A stretch of 64,000 bases of DNA, from positions 248,001 through 312,000 of the forward strand of contig NZ_QGKU01000048.1 in NCBI RefSeq assembly GCF_003172915.1, read 5' to 3'. The number at the start of each line of letters is the position of its first letter. The first letter of the stretch is position 1. The DNA is from Meridianimarinicoccus roseus (lineage in GTDB: Bacteria; Pseudomonadota; Alphaproteobacteria; Rhodobacterales; Rhodobacteraceae). The notes under the pieces were generated by a model. It saw only the letters and a list, made by a program, of their open reading frames with translations, made no database searches and was not told the origin of the DNA. Position numbers and translations under genes: made by a program. Below are positions 1 to 11,027 of the stretch, piece by piece.

Positions 1-2168
<2,168 letters not shown>

Positions 2169-2180
<12 letters not shown>

Positions 2181-2251
2181 CCGCGCACCAAAAACAAGCG
2201 GCGGAAAAACCGCGCACCAAAACGAGCGGTGGAATAGCCGCGCACCAACGC
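2169..2251. repeat. Three tandem copies of a 28-29 bp unit overlapping the uvrA stop
   Basis: Copies at about 2169-2197, 2198-2225 and 2226-2251 share the core GCGGCGGAATAGCCGCGCAC followed by CAAAA and a short linker. Each has GCGG and CCGC arms that could form a small hairpin. The first copy contains the last uvrA codons and its stop. There is no T-tract typical of an intrinsic terminator. Function unknown: a small extragenic palindromic repeat array, or slippage products of the gene end. Confidence 0.75.
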
Positions 2252-2543
2252 GCCCGGTCAGTTCCGCCGCAGCCCATCCGGCAGCCGCTGCGGGGATCAT
2301 TCTCTGGCGGGCAATCCGGTGCGGGAAACGACACCGGCAGATCGCTGCGGGCCCGCTGTGCGACGTGGCGGTGTCCTTCGCCGGACCGCCGGCTGGGACA
2401 TGAGCAACCCCAAAGGCACTTCGGTGCCCGTGCCCGGCGGGCCGACGTCGGGGCAGGCCCGCCTGTACGCCCTCAAACCGGCCTGACACCGCCCCGCACT
2501 CTGCTATCCTTGTGGCACCTCTTTCCCCTGCACGGACAGCCCA
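2252..2543. other. Intergenic stretch between the uvrA repeats and the patatin gene
   Basis: No convincing gene or RNA seen. A 28-codon ATG frame (2400-2486, starting MSNPKGTSVPVPGG) is present but has only a weak ribosome site and no recognised family, so it is not called. The patatin promoter must lie here, but no clear -35/-10 pair could be picked. Confidence 0.4.
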
Positions 2544-3515
2544 ATGACACGCACCGATCCCGACCCGCCCCGCCGCCCGCGTATCGGGGTCGCGTTGGGC
2601 AGCGGCGGCGCGCGTGGCTGGGCGCATCTGGGCGTGCTCGCGGCGCTGGCAGAACGTGGCATACGCCCCGACATCGTGACGGGTGCGTCCATGGGCGCAT
2701 TGGTCGGCGCGGCGGCGGCGGGCGATCGGCTGGACGCACTCGAGGCGTGGTGCCGCCGCCTGCAAAACGCAACCGTGCTGCGCTACATCGACATGCGCAT
2801 CGCGGGCGGCGGGCTCGTGGCCGGACAGGAGGTCGCCCGGATGCTGCGCAAGATCGGCCTCCCCGACCGGATCGAGGATCTGCCGCTTCCCTTCGGCGCC
2901 GTTGCCACAGACCTTGAAACCGGGGCCGAGGTCGCGCTGACGCGCGGGCCTATCGCCGGGGCGGTGCGCAGCTCGCTTGCCATTCCGGGGGTGTTCAGCC
3001 CGCACTGGCATGACGGGCGCTGGCTGCTGGACGGTGCGTTGTGCGACCCGGTGCCGGTGCGGCTGGCCCGCGCGCTCGGGGCCGAGGTGGTCATCGCCAT
3101 CGACCCGAACGCCAGTTGCGGCAAGCCACTGTGGCACGCGCAGACCCCCGAGGCGCCGGGTCAGACCCTGCTGTCCCGCGTCGGCATGGCCGAAGTGCTG
3201 CCGAAGGCCTGGCGCGGCATGCTGCCCGGGGCGGAGGACGGCGCCGAAGCCGAAGATGCGTCCACCGCGCCGTCTTCGCAGCCGCCGGGTTACTTTCAGG
3301 TCGTGTCCACCGCCATCGACATCATGCAGGTGCACATCCTGCGCCAGCGATTGGCGCAAAACCCCCCGGACCTGCTTCTGGAGGCGGACCTCAAGCATGT
3401 CGGCATTCTGGAACTGCATCGCGCGCCCGAGGCGATGGAGCATGGCCGCGCGCTGGTGGACCGGCACGCGACGGCACTGGACCGGCTTTGCCTGCGTCCC
3501 GCCGCCCCGGTCTGA
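2544..3515 (+). CDS. Patatin-like phospholipase family protein (RssA/NTE type)
   Basis: Predicted serine lipid acyl hydrolase of 323 residues. The patatin features are in order: the oxyanion-hole loop GSGGARGWAH near residue 19, the nucleophile elbow GASMG near residue 48, and the catalytic Asp in LLDGALCDPVPV about residue 165. This Ser-Asp dyad arrangement is characteristic of bacterial RssA/YlbK-type proteins. No signal peptide or membrane segment is seen, so it is probably cytosolic or peripheral. It stands alone and converges with the next gene with only six bases between the stops. The substrate cannot be inferred from sequence. Confidence 0.9.
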   Translation: MTRTDPDPPRRPRIGVALGSGGARGWAHLGVLAALAERGIRPDIVTGASMGALVGAAAAGDRLDALEAWCRRLQNATVLRYIDMRIAGGGLVAGQEVARMLRKIGLPDRIEDLPLPFGAVATDLETGAEVALTRGPIAGAVRSSLAIPGVFSPHWHDGRWLLDGALCDPVPVRLARALGAEVVIAIDPNASCGKPLWHAQTPEAPGQTLLSRVGMAEVLPKAWRGMLPGAEDGAEAEDASTAPSSQPPGYFQVVSTAIDIMQVHILRQRLAQNPPDLLLEADLKHVGILELHRAPEAMEHGRALVDRHATALDRLCLRPAAPV

Positions 3516-3521
3516 CCGCGC

Positions 3522-4751
3522 TCAGGCGATTTCGGTCTCGTCTGCCAGGCGGGTGACCACGGTGGCCCCGGCCTCGAGCGTGCGATGCACCGGGCAGCGG
3601 TCGGCGATCTCGCGCAGGCGCGTGCGCTGCTCGGGATCGAGTGGCCCCTTCAGCCGGATCACACGCGTGAAACGGTCGATGCGCGGGCTGACGGCTGTCT
3701 CGGTGTCTTGCGCATGCACCTTGTCATGGGTGATGTCCACCGAAACGCCTTCCAGTGGCCAGCCCTTGCGCCGGGCATACATGCGGATCGTCATCGAGGT
3801 GCAGGCGCCAAGACCGGCGGCAAGGAAACCATAGGGCGACATGCCTCGGTCGGTGCCGCCGTAGGCGCGCGGCTCGTCCGCAAGCGCATGATGCTTCTGA
3901 CCCGCGCTGATGTCCTGCAGAAAGCCCTCCGGGTCGGCCTCGGTCACGCGCAGCACGCCCTCGGGCGCGCCGGGCGGCGGGGCAGGCGGGCTCAGTTCGA
4001 GATAGCGGGTGGCCCAGGCGGCGATCACGCCCGCGGCATATTCGGCATCGCGCGGGCGCGAGATCAGGTGGTCGGATTCGTCCAGCGTGACGAAGCTTTT
4101 CGGGTGCTTGGCTGCGGTGAAGATGCGGGTAGCGTTGTCGATCCCGACCACCGCATCGCGGGGGGCGTGCATCACCAGCAGCGCCTTGTCGAGCCCGTGC
4201 AGTGCATCGGTCAGTCGCGCGCCGGCCACGTCTTCGACGAAGCCCTGCCCGATGGAGACGGGGCGTCCGCCCAGATCGACCTCGGCCTGCCCGTCGCGGG
4301 CAATACGGTCCAGCGCGTGTTCGAAGTTGTGCGTCACGTGCGCTGGATCGAACGGTGCGCCCAGCGTGACCACGGCCCGTGCCGACGGGATACGCCCGGC
4401 CGCGCGCAGCACCGCTGCACCGCCCAGCGAATGGCCGATCAGCAGGTCCGGTGCCATGTCGCGCGCGGCAAGCGCTTCGGCGGCCGCGACAAGATCGTCC
4501 GCGTTGGTCGTGAAGCTGGTATTGCGGAACTCGCCCTCGCTGTGGCCCAGCCCGGTGAAGTCGAACCGCAGCACGGCGATGCCCGCCCCCGCAAGGCGCG
4601 CAGCGATGCGCCGGGCGGCAGGAATGTCCTTGCCGCATGTGAAGCAATGAGCGAACAGCGCGGTCGCCCGGTGTTCGCCTTCGGGCAGATCGAGCCGGGC
4701 GGCCAGGTCGTGCCCGGCATGGCCCGGGAAGGTGAAACGCTGTGTCGGCAT
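3522..4751 (-). CDS. Bifunctional alpha/beta hydrolase-OsmC family protein
   Basis: A two-domain protein of 409 residues. The first ~265 residues are an alpha/beta hydrolase with nucleophile motif GHSLGG and a terminal acid/His region (ESDHL). The rest is an OsmC/Ohr-type domain with one cysteine in GLGACTSMT and one in DRCPVH, the pair used to reduce organic hydroperoxides. This fusion recurs in Alphaproteobacteria; the hydrolase half might release or bind the lipid substrate, which is inference. The ATG was chosen because GAGGAG lies just upstream; the frame runs open far beyond it antisense to the DEAD-box gene, but that stretch has no protein character. Confidence 0.9.
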   Translation of the reverse strand: MPTQRFTFPGHAGHDLAARLDLPEGEHRATALFAHCFTCGKDIPAARRIAARLAGAGIAVLRFDFTGLGHSEGEFRNTSFTTNADDLVAAAEALAARDMAPDLLIGHSLGGAAVLRAAGRIPSARAVVTLGAPFDPAHVTHNFEHALDRIARDGQAEVDLGGRPVSIGQGFVEDVAGARLTDALHGLDKALLVMHAPRDAVVGIDNATRIFTAAKHPKSFVTLDESDHLISRPRDAEYAAGVIAAWATRYLELSPPAPPPGAPEGVLRVTEADPEGFLQDISAGQKHHALADEPRAYGGTDRGMSPYGFLAAGLGACTSMTIRMYARRKGWPLEGVSVDITHDKVHAQDTETAVSPRIDRFTRVIRLKGPLDPEQRTRLREIADRCPVHRTLEAGATVVTRLADETEIA

Positions 4752-5142
4752 GGCCGCCCTCCTCGGTGTTGGGCGAAACATGCGCGCTCGGGTCCGGCGG
4801 GGCAAGGCGGCTGTAGGATGCGTCACGCAAGGGTGACAGGCCCGGAGCCGTCTTGCGGCGGTGCAGCACAGTGCGGGTTGACTTTGCTGCCGCAAGCCGC
4901 CATGTGCCTGACCAAGTCCAACGATCCGCTGCCGCGTGAGCAGCCGCAGGCGCACAGCGCCGCACCGATCCTGGCACACCCATCCGGTTCCCACATCACG
5001 CAGGGGGTCACGCGCGCGGCAACCGTGCAGGCATCCGGCCTGGCGGACAGCGCCCCGTGCAACCACTGCGGCCCCCCGACGCCAGACCGGCGCGGGCGCG
5101 TCGTCTTGCCGGGCGCGTCCCGGCCGAAAGGAACGATCCTTT
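4752..5142. other. Divergent intergenic region upstream of the hydrolase-OsmC and DEAD-box genes
   Basis: About 390 bases without a credible gene. It must hold promoters for both divergent genes. A TTGACT at 4878-4883 could be a -35 element for the plus strand but no good -10 follows. The long leader is compatible with a post-transcriptionally regulated 5'UTR, as is common for DEAD-box helicases, but no cold-shock element or riboswitch was recognised. The sequence AAAGGAA a few bases before 5143 is the helicase ribosome site. Confidence 0.4.
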
Positions 5143-6408
5143 ATGGATTTCGACATGCTGGGGCTCACACCCCGACTCGTGGCCAGACTGGCCGAACTGA
5201 AGATCACCGATCCCACGCCGATCCAGGCGCAGGCGATCCCGCACGCGATGAACGGGCGTGACGTGCTTGGTCTCGCGCAGACCGGTACCGGCAAGACGGC
5301 GGCCTTCGGGCTGCCGCTGGTGCACATGATGTCGAGCGTGGGCACGAAACCCGCGCCCAAGACGGTGCGCGGCCTTGTGCTGGCGCCGACGCGGGAACTG
5401 GCCAAGCAGATTTCAGACGCGCTGCGCGATTTCTCGGACGGCTCGCACCTTAAGGTCGCGCTCGTCGTGGGCGGGGCTTCGATCAACCCGCAGATCAAGC
5501 GACTGGAACGCGGCACCGACCTGCTGGTCGCAACGCCCGGTCGGCTGATCGACCTGCTGGACCGGCGCGCCGTGCGGCTGGACGAGACGCGCTTCCTGGT
5601 GCTGGACGAGGCCGACCAGATGCTCGACCTTGGGTTCATCCATGCGCTGCGCAAGATCGCGCCGCTGCTGGCGAAAGAACGTCAGACTATGCTGTTCTCG
5701 GCCACCATGCCGAAGCAGATGGCCGAACTGGCCAGCGCTTACCTGACCGATCCGGTACGCGTTGCCGTCAACCCGCCGGGCAAGGCTGCCGACAAGATCG
5801 ACCAGTCGGTGCATTTCGTCGAGAAGAGCGAAAAGAGCGATCTGCTGATCAAGCTGATGGGCAAGCACATGCAGGACCGTGCGCTTGTGTTCGTGCGCAC
5901 CAAGCACGGTGCGGACCGGCTGGCGCGGCAACTTGAACGGTCTGGCTTCGACGTGGCCGCGATCCACGGCAACCGCAGCCAGGGCCAGCGCGAACGGGCG
6001 ATCGTCGCCTTCCGCGAGGGCCGGATCAAGGTGCTGGTGGCGACCGACGTGGCCGCGCGCGGCATCGACATTCCCGACGTGCGCCACGTTTACAACTATG
6101 ATCTGCCGAACGTGCCCGACAACTATGTCCACCGGATCGGCCGTACCGCGCGTGCCGGGGCCGACGGCGCGGCCATCGCGTTCTGCGCGCCCGACGAGAT
6201 GGGTGAACTGCGCGACATCCAGAAGACGATGAAGGCCGATATTCCCGTGGCGGGCGGCACACCCTGGATCGTCGCGGGCGACAAGGCGCGCCAGCCTGTG
6301 CGCGGCGGCAAGCCCGGCGGCGGTGGCAACGGTGCGGGCAACGGCCAGCGCCGTCGCAGGCCGCAGGGCGGTGGCGGTGGCCGACCCCGGTCGCGCAAGG
6401 CGGCCTGA
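5143..6408 (+). CDS. DEAD-box ATP-dependent RNA helicase (RhlE-like)
   Basis: ATP-dependent RNA helicase of 421 residues, likely acting in ribosome assembly or RNA turnover. Motifs in order: Q-motif region PTPIQAQAIP, motif I AQTGTGKTAAF, Ia PTRELA, motif II LDEADQMLD, motif III SAT, and motif VI HRIGRTARAG. The C-terminus is a low-complexity Gly/Arg-rich basic tail (about 40 residues), typical of RNA-binding extensions in RhlE-type proteins. The ATG has AAAGGAA at good spacing. A strong intrinsic terminator follows, so it is probably monocistronic. Confidence 0.95.
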   Translation: MDFDMLGLTPRLVARLAELKITDPTPIQAQAIPHAMNGRDVLGLAQTGTGKTAAFGLPLVHMMSSVGTKPAPKTVRGLVLAPTRELAKQISDALRDFSDGSHLKVALVVGGASINPQIKRLERGTDLLVATPGRLIDLLDRRAVRLDETRFLVLDEADQMLDLGFIHALRKIAPLLAKERQTMLFSATMPKQMAELASAYLTDPVRVAVNPPGKAADKIDQSVHFVEKSEKSDLLIKLMGKHMQDRALVFVRTKHGADRLARQLERSGFDVAAIHGNRSQGQRERAIVAFREGRIKVLVATDVAARGIDIPDVRHVYNYDLPNVPDNYVHRIGRTARAGADGAAIAFCAPDEMGELRDIQKTMKADIPVAGGTPWIVAGDKARQPVRGGKPGGGGNGAGNGQRRRRPQGGGGGRPRSRKAA

Positions 6409-6434
6409 GCGTTCCAACCAACCCGGACAATCGG

Positions 6435-6462
6435 AAAGGGGCCAGTTTGTGGCCCCTTTTTT
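6435..6462 (+). terminator. Intrinsic terminator after the DEAD-box helicase
   Basis: A perfect 10-bp stem (AAAGGGGCCA / TGGCCCCTTT) with a five-base loop GTTTG, leading into TTTTTT. It lies 27 bases after the helicase stop. Confidence 0.92.
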
Positions 6463-6729
6463 GCGCCCGCTGACATTGGGCAACTCTCTCCGTCGCGGCT
6501 CTGTACATCGGGCCACCCGTGCTGCCGTGAGAGGCGGGGCTGCGCGCGGCCGAGGGCGTCAGGTGCTGCCAAGGCGCATCTCCACCATAAGCACGCGCTT
6601 ATCCGGCCTCGCATAAACCCTGCGCTACTGGTTTGCAGCTCCCGTTCCTCCGAAATGACAGCACGCGGCGCATTTGATCGTCGCGATGTCGCACCGGCAT
6701 TTCGGTGCACCGGATAAAGGAATAATGAC
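6463..6729. promoter_or_regulatory. Upstream region of the PepSY-cytochrome b-regulator unit, with two inverted repeats
   Basis: No gene seen. Two symmetric elements stand out. The first is ATAAGC-ACGC-GCTTAT at 6587-6602, a plausible dimer operator. The second is GCACCG-GCATTT-CGGTGC at 6691-6708, just before the AAAGGA ribosome site of the PepSY gene, which could form a hairpin in the leader. The unit encodes its own DNA-binding protein, so autoregulation here is a reasonable but untested inference. Confidence 0.45.
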
Positions 6730-6984
6730 ATGCGGAAGCTTCCCCTGATTGCGCTGATCGCCCTCGCAACCCCGGCGCTTGCTGAAGACGTGACGATGGA
6801 CAGCGTCCTCGGCACCACAATGGAAGAGGTAAAGGCCTCTCTGACTGCGATGGGCTACGAGGCTCGCAAGGCCGAAATGGAAGATGGCAAGATCGAGGTC
6901 TATTTCGTGCGTGATGGCAAGATGGGCGAGGTCTATGTTGATGCCCGGACCGGTGGCGTCACCAAGCTTGATCTGAAGAATTGA
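6730..6984 (+). CDS. Small periplasmic PepSY-domain protein
   Basis: A protein of 84 residues with a short signal peptide (MRKLPLIALIALATPALA, cleavage predicted after ALA), so the mature part of ~65 residues should be periplasmic. The mature part has the PepSY-like alternation of a helix (MEEVKASLTAMGYEA) and strands ending in GEVYVDARTGGVTKLDL. PepSY modules are often found beside b-type cytochromes and sensor proteins. It is followed after only four bases by the cytochrome b gene. Partner and ligand are unknown; a sensory or metal/redox-related role is inference from context. Confidence 0.85.
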   Translation: MRKLPLIALIALATPALAEDVTMDSVLGTTMEEVKASLTAMGYEARKAEMEDGKIEVYFVRDGKMGEVYVDARTGGVTKLDLKN

Positions 6985-6988
6985 TCCC

Positions 6989-7564
6989 ATGACAACCGTT
7001 GCAGAACGGACCAGCGGGCGCGCCAGCGCCCGCCAGGTCGCCGTCTGGGACCCGTTGGTGCGGTTGATCCACTGGATGCTCGCGCTCTCGGTCCTGCTGA
7101 ACGGGGCGTTTCTTGACGCTGACGGCAAGCCGCATGAATGGATCGGCTATATCGCGCTTGGTCTTGTCGGCCTGCGACTGGTCTGGGCTACGGTCGGCCC
7201 GAGACACGCGCGGTTTTCCGCCTTCCCGCCCAGCCCTGCCATGGCGCTGCGCCATCTTCGGGCTCTGCTGGCCGGGGTGCGGGACATTCACCTGTCGCAC
7301 AACCCGCTCGGGGCCTTGATGGTCTACAATATCTGGCTCAGCGTCATCGCGATGGGAGTAACCGGATACATGATGACAACAATCACGTTCTTCGGTGTAA
7401 AATGGGTCGAAGACGCCCATGAAGTTATCTTCGGCTGGCTGCTGATTTCGGTCGCGTTGCACGTGGCTGGCGTTGCCTTCGACAGTTGGTGGTCGGGTGT
7501 CAATCTGGTCCGTGCCATGGTAACCGGCTGCAAGAATATTCCAGGCGGACAAGACGTGAAATGA
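6989..7564 (+). CDS. Cytochrome b561/b6-type membrane protein
   Basis: An integral membrane di-heme b-type cytochrome of 191 residues, moving electrons within or across the inner membrane. It has four predicted membrane helices with the histidines expected of bacterial b561: one in RLIHWMLALS (helix 1), one in PHEWIGYIAL (helix 2), and two in DAHEVIFG and SVALHVAGV near the C-terminus. The stop overlaps the next start in ATGA, and the PepSY gene lies four bases upstream, so the three genes are probably co-translated. Electron donor and acceptor cannot be assigned from sequence. Confidence 0.9.
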   Translation: MTTVAERTSGRASARQVAVWDPLVRLIHWMLALSVLLNGAFLDADGKPHEWIGYIALGLVGLRLVWATVGPRHARFSAFPPSPAMALRHLRALLAGVRDIHLSHNPLGALMVYNIWLSVIAMGVTGYMMTTITFFGVKWVEDAHEVIFGWLLISVALHVAGVAFDSWWSGVNLVRAMVTGCKNIPGGQDVK

Positions 7565-8100
7565 CCCTCCGGCTCTGGCCCGTTAAGACCAAGGAGAGGC
7601 GCGCGACGGTGCTTGCGGGCCTCATCCTTCTGCAGGCATTGTGCGCGCTTTTCTTCGTCAGCGACGTGGTCGAAGACTTCCGGTTGGACGGCAAGCTCGA
7701 CAACCCTCACCTTGCTCTGGAAACGGTGGCTGCCTTTGCACTGATAAGCGGGGTGGTCTTTCTGATGGTCGAGTTGCGCGCCTTGCTTTCGCGTATGTCC
7801 AACATGCAAACCGGCCTCGATATCGCCCATGGGCAGTTGGCCGGGGTGATCGAAGAGTTCTTTGATGACTGGCACCTCACAGCTGCGGAACGGGATGTCG
7901 CCCTCATGATCCTCAAGGGTCTGGACAACGACTCGATCGCTCGGGTCCGAAAGACCGCGCCGGGCACGGTGCGCGCGCAGGCGACCAGCGTCTATGCCAA
8001 GTCGCGGACCGAAGGACGCGCGCAATTCATCAGCCTGTTCATCGAAGAACTGCTGGCCGGGTCGGATCATCCGGACGACGGCGTCCGAAAACTGTCATAG
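7561..8100 (+). CDS. Membrane-anchored LuxR-type helix-turn-helix regulator
   Basis: A protein of 179 residues with two N-terminal membrane helices (about residues 15-38 and 48-70) joined by a short loop, then a linker, then a C-terminal HTH resembling LuxR/GerE domains (LTAAERDVALMILKGLDNDSIA, followed by TVRAQATSVYAKSRTEGRAQF). There is no receiver or ligand-binding domain, so any signal must come through the membrane part or a partner. It overlaps the cytochrome b gene by four bases. Context suggests a one-component regulator coupled to the PepSY/cytochrome pair; target genes are unknown. Confidence 0.85.
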   Translation: MTLRLWPVKTKERRATVLAGLILLQALCALFFVSDVVEDFRLDGKLDNPHLALETVAAFALISGVVFLMVELRALLSRMSNMQTGLDIAHGQLAGVIEEFFDDWHLTAAERDVALMILKGLDNDSIARVRKTAPGTVRAQATSVYAKSRTEGRAQFISLFIEELLAGSDHPDDGVRKLS

Positions 8101-8358
8101 GTTGATCGCGATCGGGAGACGGCCCGCTCGCAGACGCCGCAAGGGGGCACCGCGACGGCCTTTGTGAGGCCCGCGGCGTAGGGTGGTCTCGTGCCAGGCA
8201 CCGAGCGCTCCGCTCTGGCGGGCTTGTCCGGTGTTCCTTTCCCGGTGTTCGGCGCCAACTCCGCACCATGCATTCAACTCTCAGACAGCATCTTCCTCTA
8301 CCGGCCTCCTCCAAGACTTCTGCAGAATCCGTCGCGCCCAAGCGGTCTGCCCGGCACG
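8101..8358. other. Intergenic region between the membrane regulator and the glnA terminator
   Basis: A stretch of 258 bases between convergent units. No gene, RNA or repeat was recognised, and no clear plus-strand terminator for the upstream operon. Short frames are open on both strands but none has protein character. Confidence 0.4.
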
Positions 8359-8384
8359 AAAAAGGGGCACCCGAAGGTGCCCCC
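8359..8384 (-). terminator. Intrinsic terminator of the glnBA operon
   Basis: Read on the minus strand: GGGGCACC, loop TTCG, GGTGCCCC, then TTTTT. It lies about 27 bases after the glnA stop. The UUCG tetraloop makes the hairpin particularly stable. Confidence 0.93.
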
Positions 8385-8410
8385 TGATCCTTGCAACCGG
8401 TGCCGACAGA

Positions 8411-9817
8411 TCAGCAGCTGTAGTACATCTTGAACTCGACCGGGTGGGGGCAATGCTCGTAGGCATAGACCTCTTCCCACTTCAGCGCGCAGTAGCCTTC
8501 GATCTGGTCCTTCGTGAACACGTCGCCGGCCAGCAGGAACTCGTGATCGGATTCAAGGCTTTCCAGTGCCTCGCGCAGGCTGGCGCAGACCGTCGGGATC
8601 TCGGCCAGTTCTTCCGGCGGCAGATCGTACAGGTCCTTGTCGTTGGCTTCGCCGGGGTGGATCTTGTTCTTGATCCCGTCGAGCCCGGCCATCAGCAGCG
8701 CCGAGAACGCGAGGTACGGGTTCGCCGACGGATCGGGGAAGCGCGCCTCGACCCGCTTGGCCTTGGGGCTTTCGGCATAGGGAATACGCACGCAACCCGA
8801 CCGGTTCGACGCGGAGTAAGCCCGCAGAACAGGGGCTTCGAAGCCGGGGATCAGGCGCTTGTAGCTGTTCGTCGACGGGTTGGTGAAGGCGTTCAGCGTC
8901 TTGGCGTGCTTCAGGATGCCGCCGATGAAGTAGAGCGCTTCGTCGCTGAGGTCGGCGTACTTGTCGCCCGCGAAGAGCGGTTTGCCGTCCTTCCAGATCG
9001 ACATGTTCACGTGCATCCCGGTGCCGTTGTCACCGGCGATCGGCTTCGGCATGAAGGTCGCGGACTTGCCGTAGGCGGCGGCGACGTTCTGAACGACATA
9101 CTTGTATTTCTGGATCTCGTCGGCCTGCTTGGTCAGCGTGCCGAAGATCAGGCCAAGCTCGTGCTGGCACGAGGCGACTTCGTGGTGGTGCTTGTCCACC
9201 TTCATGCCCATACGCTTCATCGTCGACAGCATTTCGGCGCGGATGTCCTGCGCGTCGTCGATCGGGTTGACCGGGAAGTAGCCACCCTTGACGCCAGGAC
9301 GGTGGCCCGAGTTGCCCATTTCGTATTCGGTGTCGGTGTTCCAGGACGCGTCCTGCGCATCCACCTGGTAGGAGACCTTGTTGATGCCGACCGAGTAGCG
9401 CACGTCGTCGAACAGGAAGAATTCCGCTTCCGGGCCGAAGAAGGCCGCGTCACCGATCCCCGACGAGATCAGGTAGGCTTCGGCGTTTTCCGCGGTGCCA
9501 CGCGGGTCGCGTGCATAGCGCTCGCCGGTGTCCGGCTGCACGACGGTGTTGTGCAGGCACAGCGTCTTCTCGGCGTAGAACGGGTCGATATACGCGCTGT
9601 CCGTGTCCGGCATCAGTTTCATGTCGGATTCGTTGATCGACTTCCAGCCGGCGATCGACGAGCCGTCGAACATGAACCCTTCATCAAGAAAGTCCTCATC
9701 GACGAGATCAGCCATGACCGTCACGTGCTGCAGCTTGCCGCGCGGGTCGGTGAAACGGATGTCGACATATTCGACACCCTCGTCCTTGATCATCTTGAGT
9801 ACTGCTTCCTTGCTCAT
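8411..9817 (-). CDS. glnA: Glutamine synthetase type I
   Basis: Condenses glutamate and ammonia with ATP to glutamine; the main ammonium-assimilation enzyme. At 468 residues it matches GSI proteins. The adenylylation site is visible as DLYDLPPEE, about 70 residues from the end, so activity control by GlnE is expected. Other family features are [11 protein letters not shown] near the N-terminus and [10 protein letters not shown] in the catalytic part. The C-terminus ends [11 protein letters not shown], as in typical alphaproteobacterial GlnA. It lies 69 bases downstream of glnB in the common glnBA arrangement. Confidence 0.98.
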   Translation of the reverse strand: MSKEAVLKMIKDEGVEYVDIRFTDPRGKLQHVTVMADLVDEDFLDEGFMFDGSSIAGWKSINESDMKLMPDTDSAYIDPFYAEKTLCLHNTVVQPDTGERYARDPRGTAENAEAYLISSGIGDAAFFGPEAEFFLFDDVRYSVGINKVSYQVDAQDASWNTDTEYEMGNSGHRPGVKGGYFPVNPIDDAQDIRAEMLSTMKRMGMKVDKHHHEVASCQHELGLIFGTLTKQADEIQKYKYVVQNVAAAYGKSATFMPKPIAGDNGTGMHVNMSIWKDGKPLFAGDKYADLSDEALYFIGGILKHAKTLNAFTNPSTNSYKRLIPGFEAPVLRAYSASNRSGCVRIPYAESPKAKRVEARFPDPSANPYLAFSALLMAGLDGIKNKIHPGEANDKDLYDLPPEELAEIPTVCASLREALESLESDHEFLLAGDVFTKDQIEGYCALKWEEVYAYEHCPHPVEFKMYYSC

Positions 9818-9886
9818 CTCGTCTCGAGTCCTCTTGGCTGGTGGTAAGGTCCCGCCGGTGGCGGTGTGGGTCCGGGCTGTTTCAGG

Positions 9887-10306
<420 letters not shown>

Positions 10307-10364
10307 TCACGGAGCAGGACGATTCCCGCCCCAACAGTTAAAAAATGGGCAGACCGCCTAGTAA

Positions 10365-11027
10365 ATGGACGAAATGAAAAAAAGACCGCTGACGGGCACG
10401 AATGGCGTGCTGAGTGCCGAGGAAATGCGCAGTCTGGAAAGAGCCGCCCTGGCATCGGGTGCGGTGTCAGGCGCCGTGCTGATGGACCGTGCCGGGCAGG
10501 GTGCGGTGGCCGCGATGCTGGCGCACTGGCCTGAACTTGGCGCCGGAGCGCGGCGTGCGGCTGTGCTGTGCGGACCGGGCAACAATGGGGGCGACGGCTA
10601 TGTAATGGCGGCTGACTTGGCGCGTCGCGGCTGGAGTGTCGATGTCTACGCTTTAGGGGATCCCACGCGCCTGCCGGGTGATGCGCGCGCGGCCCATGAC
10701 CTTTGGGCAGAGCGGGGCGCGGTCCATCCGCTGGGCCAGGCGGCAGGCGGCTTGGCCGGATACGATGTGGTGATCGACGCGCTCTTCGGCATCGGTCTGG
10801 CGCGTCCGCTGGGCGGCGACATTGCGGCGGTGCTTGCCGGCGTGCCCGCCAAGGCGCGGCGGGTGGCAGTGGACGTGCCCAGCGGGCGCGATACGGACAG
10901 CGGCGCGGTTCTGGGCGATGCGGCTTTCCCGGCGGACCTGACCGTGACCTTCCATTCCCGAAAGCCTGTCCATCAAGTGCTGGAAGCGGCCGGCGGTGCG
11001 GTGCATGTCGTGGATATCGGGCTGTGA
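10365..11027 (+). CDS. nnrE: NAD(P)H-hydrate epimerase (YjeF_N domain), stand-alone
   Basis: Epimerises R- and S-NAD(P)HX, damaged forms of NAD(P)H, so that the dehydratase can repair both. At 220 residues it covers only the YjeF N-terminal domain: LCGPGNNGGDGYVMA (nucleotide-binding loop), VVIDALFGIGL and VDVPSGRDTDSG. In most bacteria this domain is fused to the dehydratase. Here a TGA ends it, overlapping a GTG that opens the dehydratase frame. The first ATG was used; an alternative ATG three codons later would also fit. No ribosome site is obvious. Confidence 0.9.
   Translation: MDEMKKRPLTGTNGVLSAEEMRSLERAALASGAVSGAVLMDRAGQGAVAAMLAHWPELGAGARRAAVLCGPGNNGGDGYVMAADLARRGWSVDVYALGDPTRLPGDARAAHDLWAERGAVHPLGQAAGGLAGYDVVIDALFGIGLARPLGGDIAAVLAGVPAKARRVAVDVPSGRDTDSGAVLGDAAFPADLTVTFHSRKPVHQVLEAAGGAVHVVDIGL

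Noticed and set aside
2400-2486. 28-codon ATG frame starting MSNPKGTSVPVPGG upstream of the patatin gene
   Set aside because: Only a weak ribosome site, no recognised family and high chance of random occurrence; would need conservation or peptide evidence.
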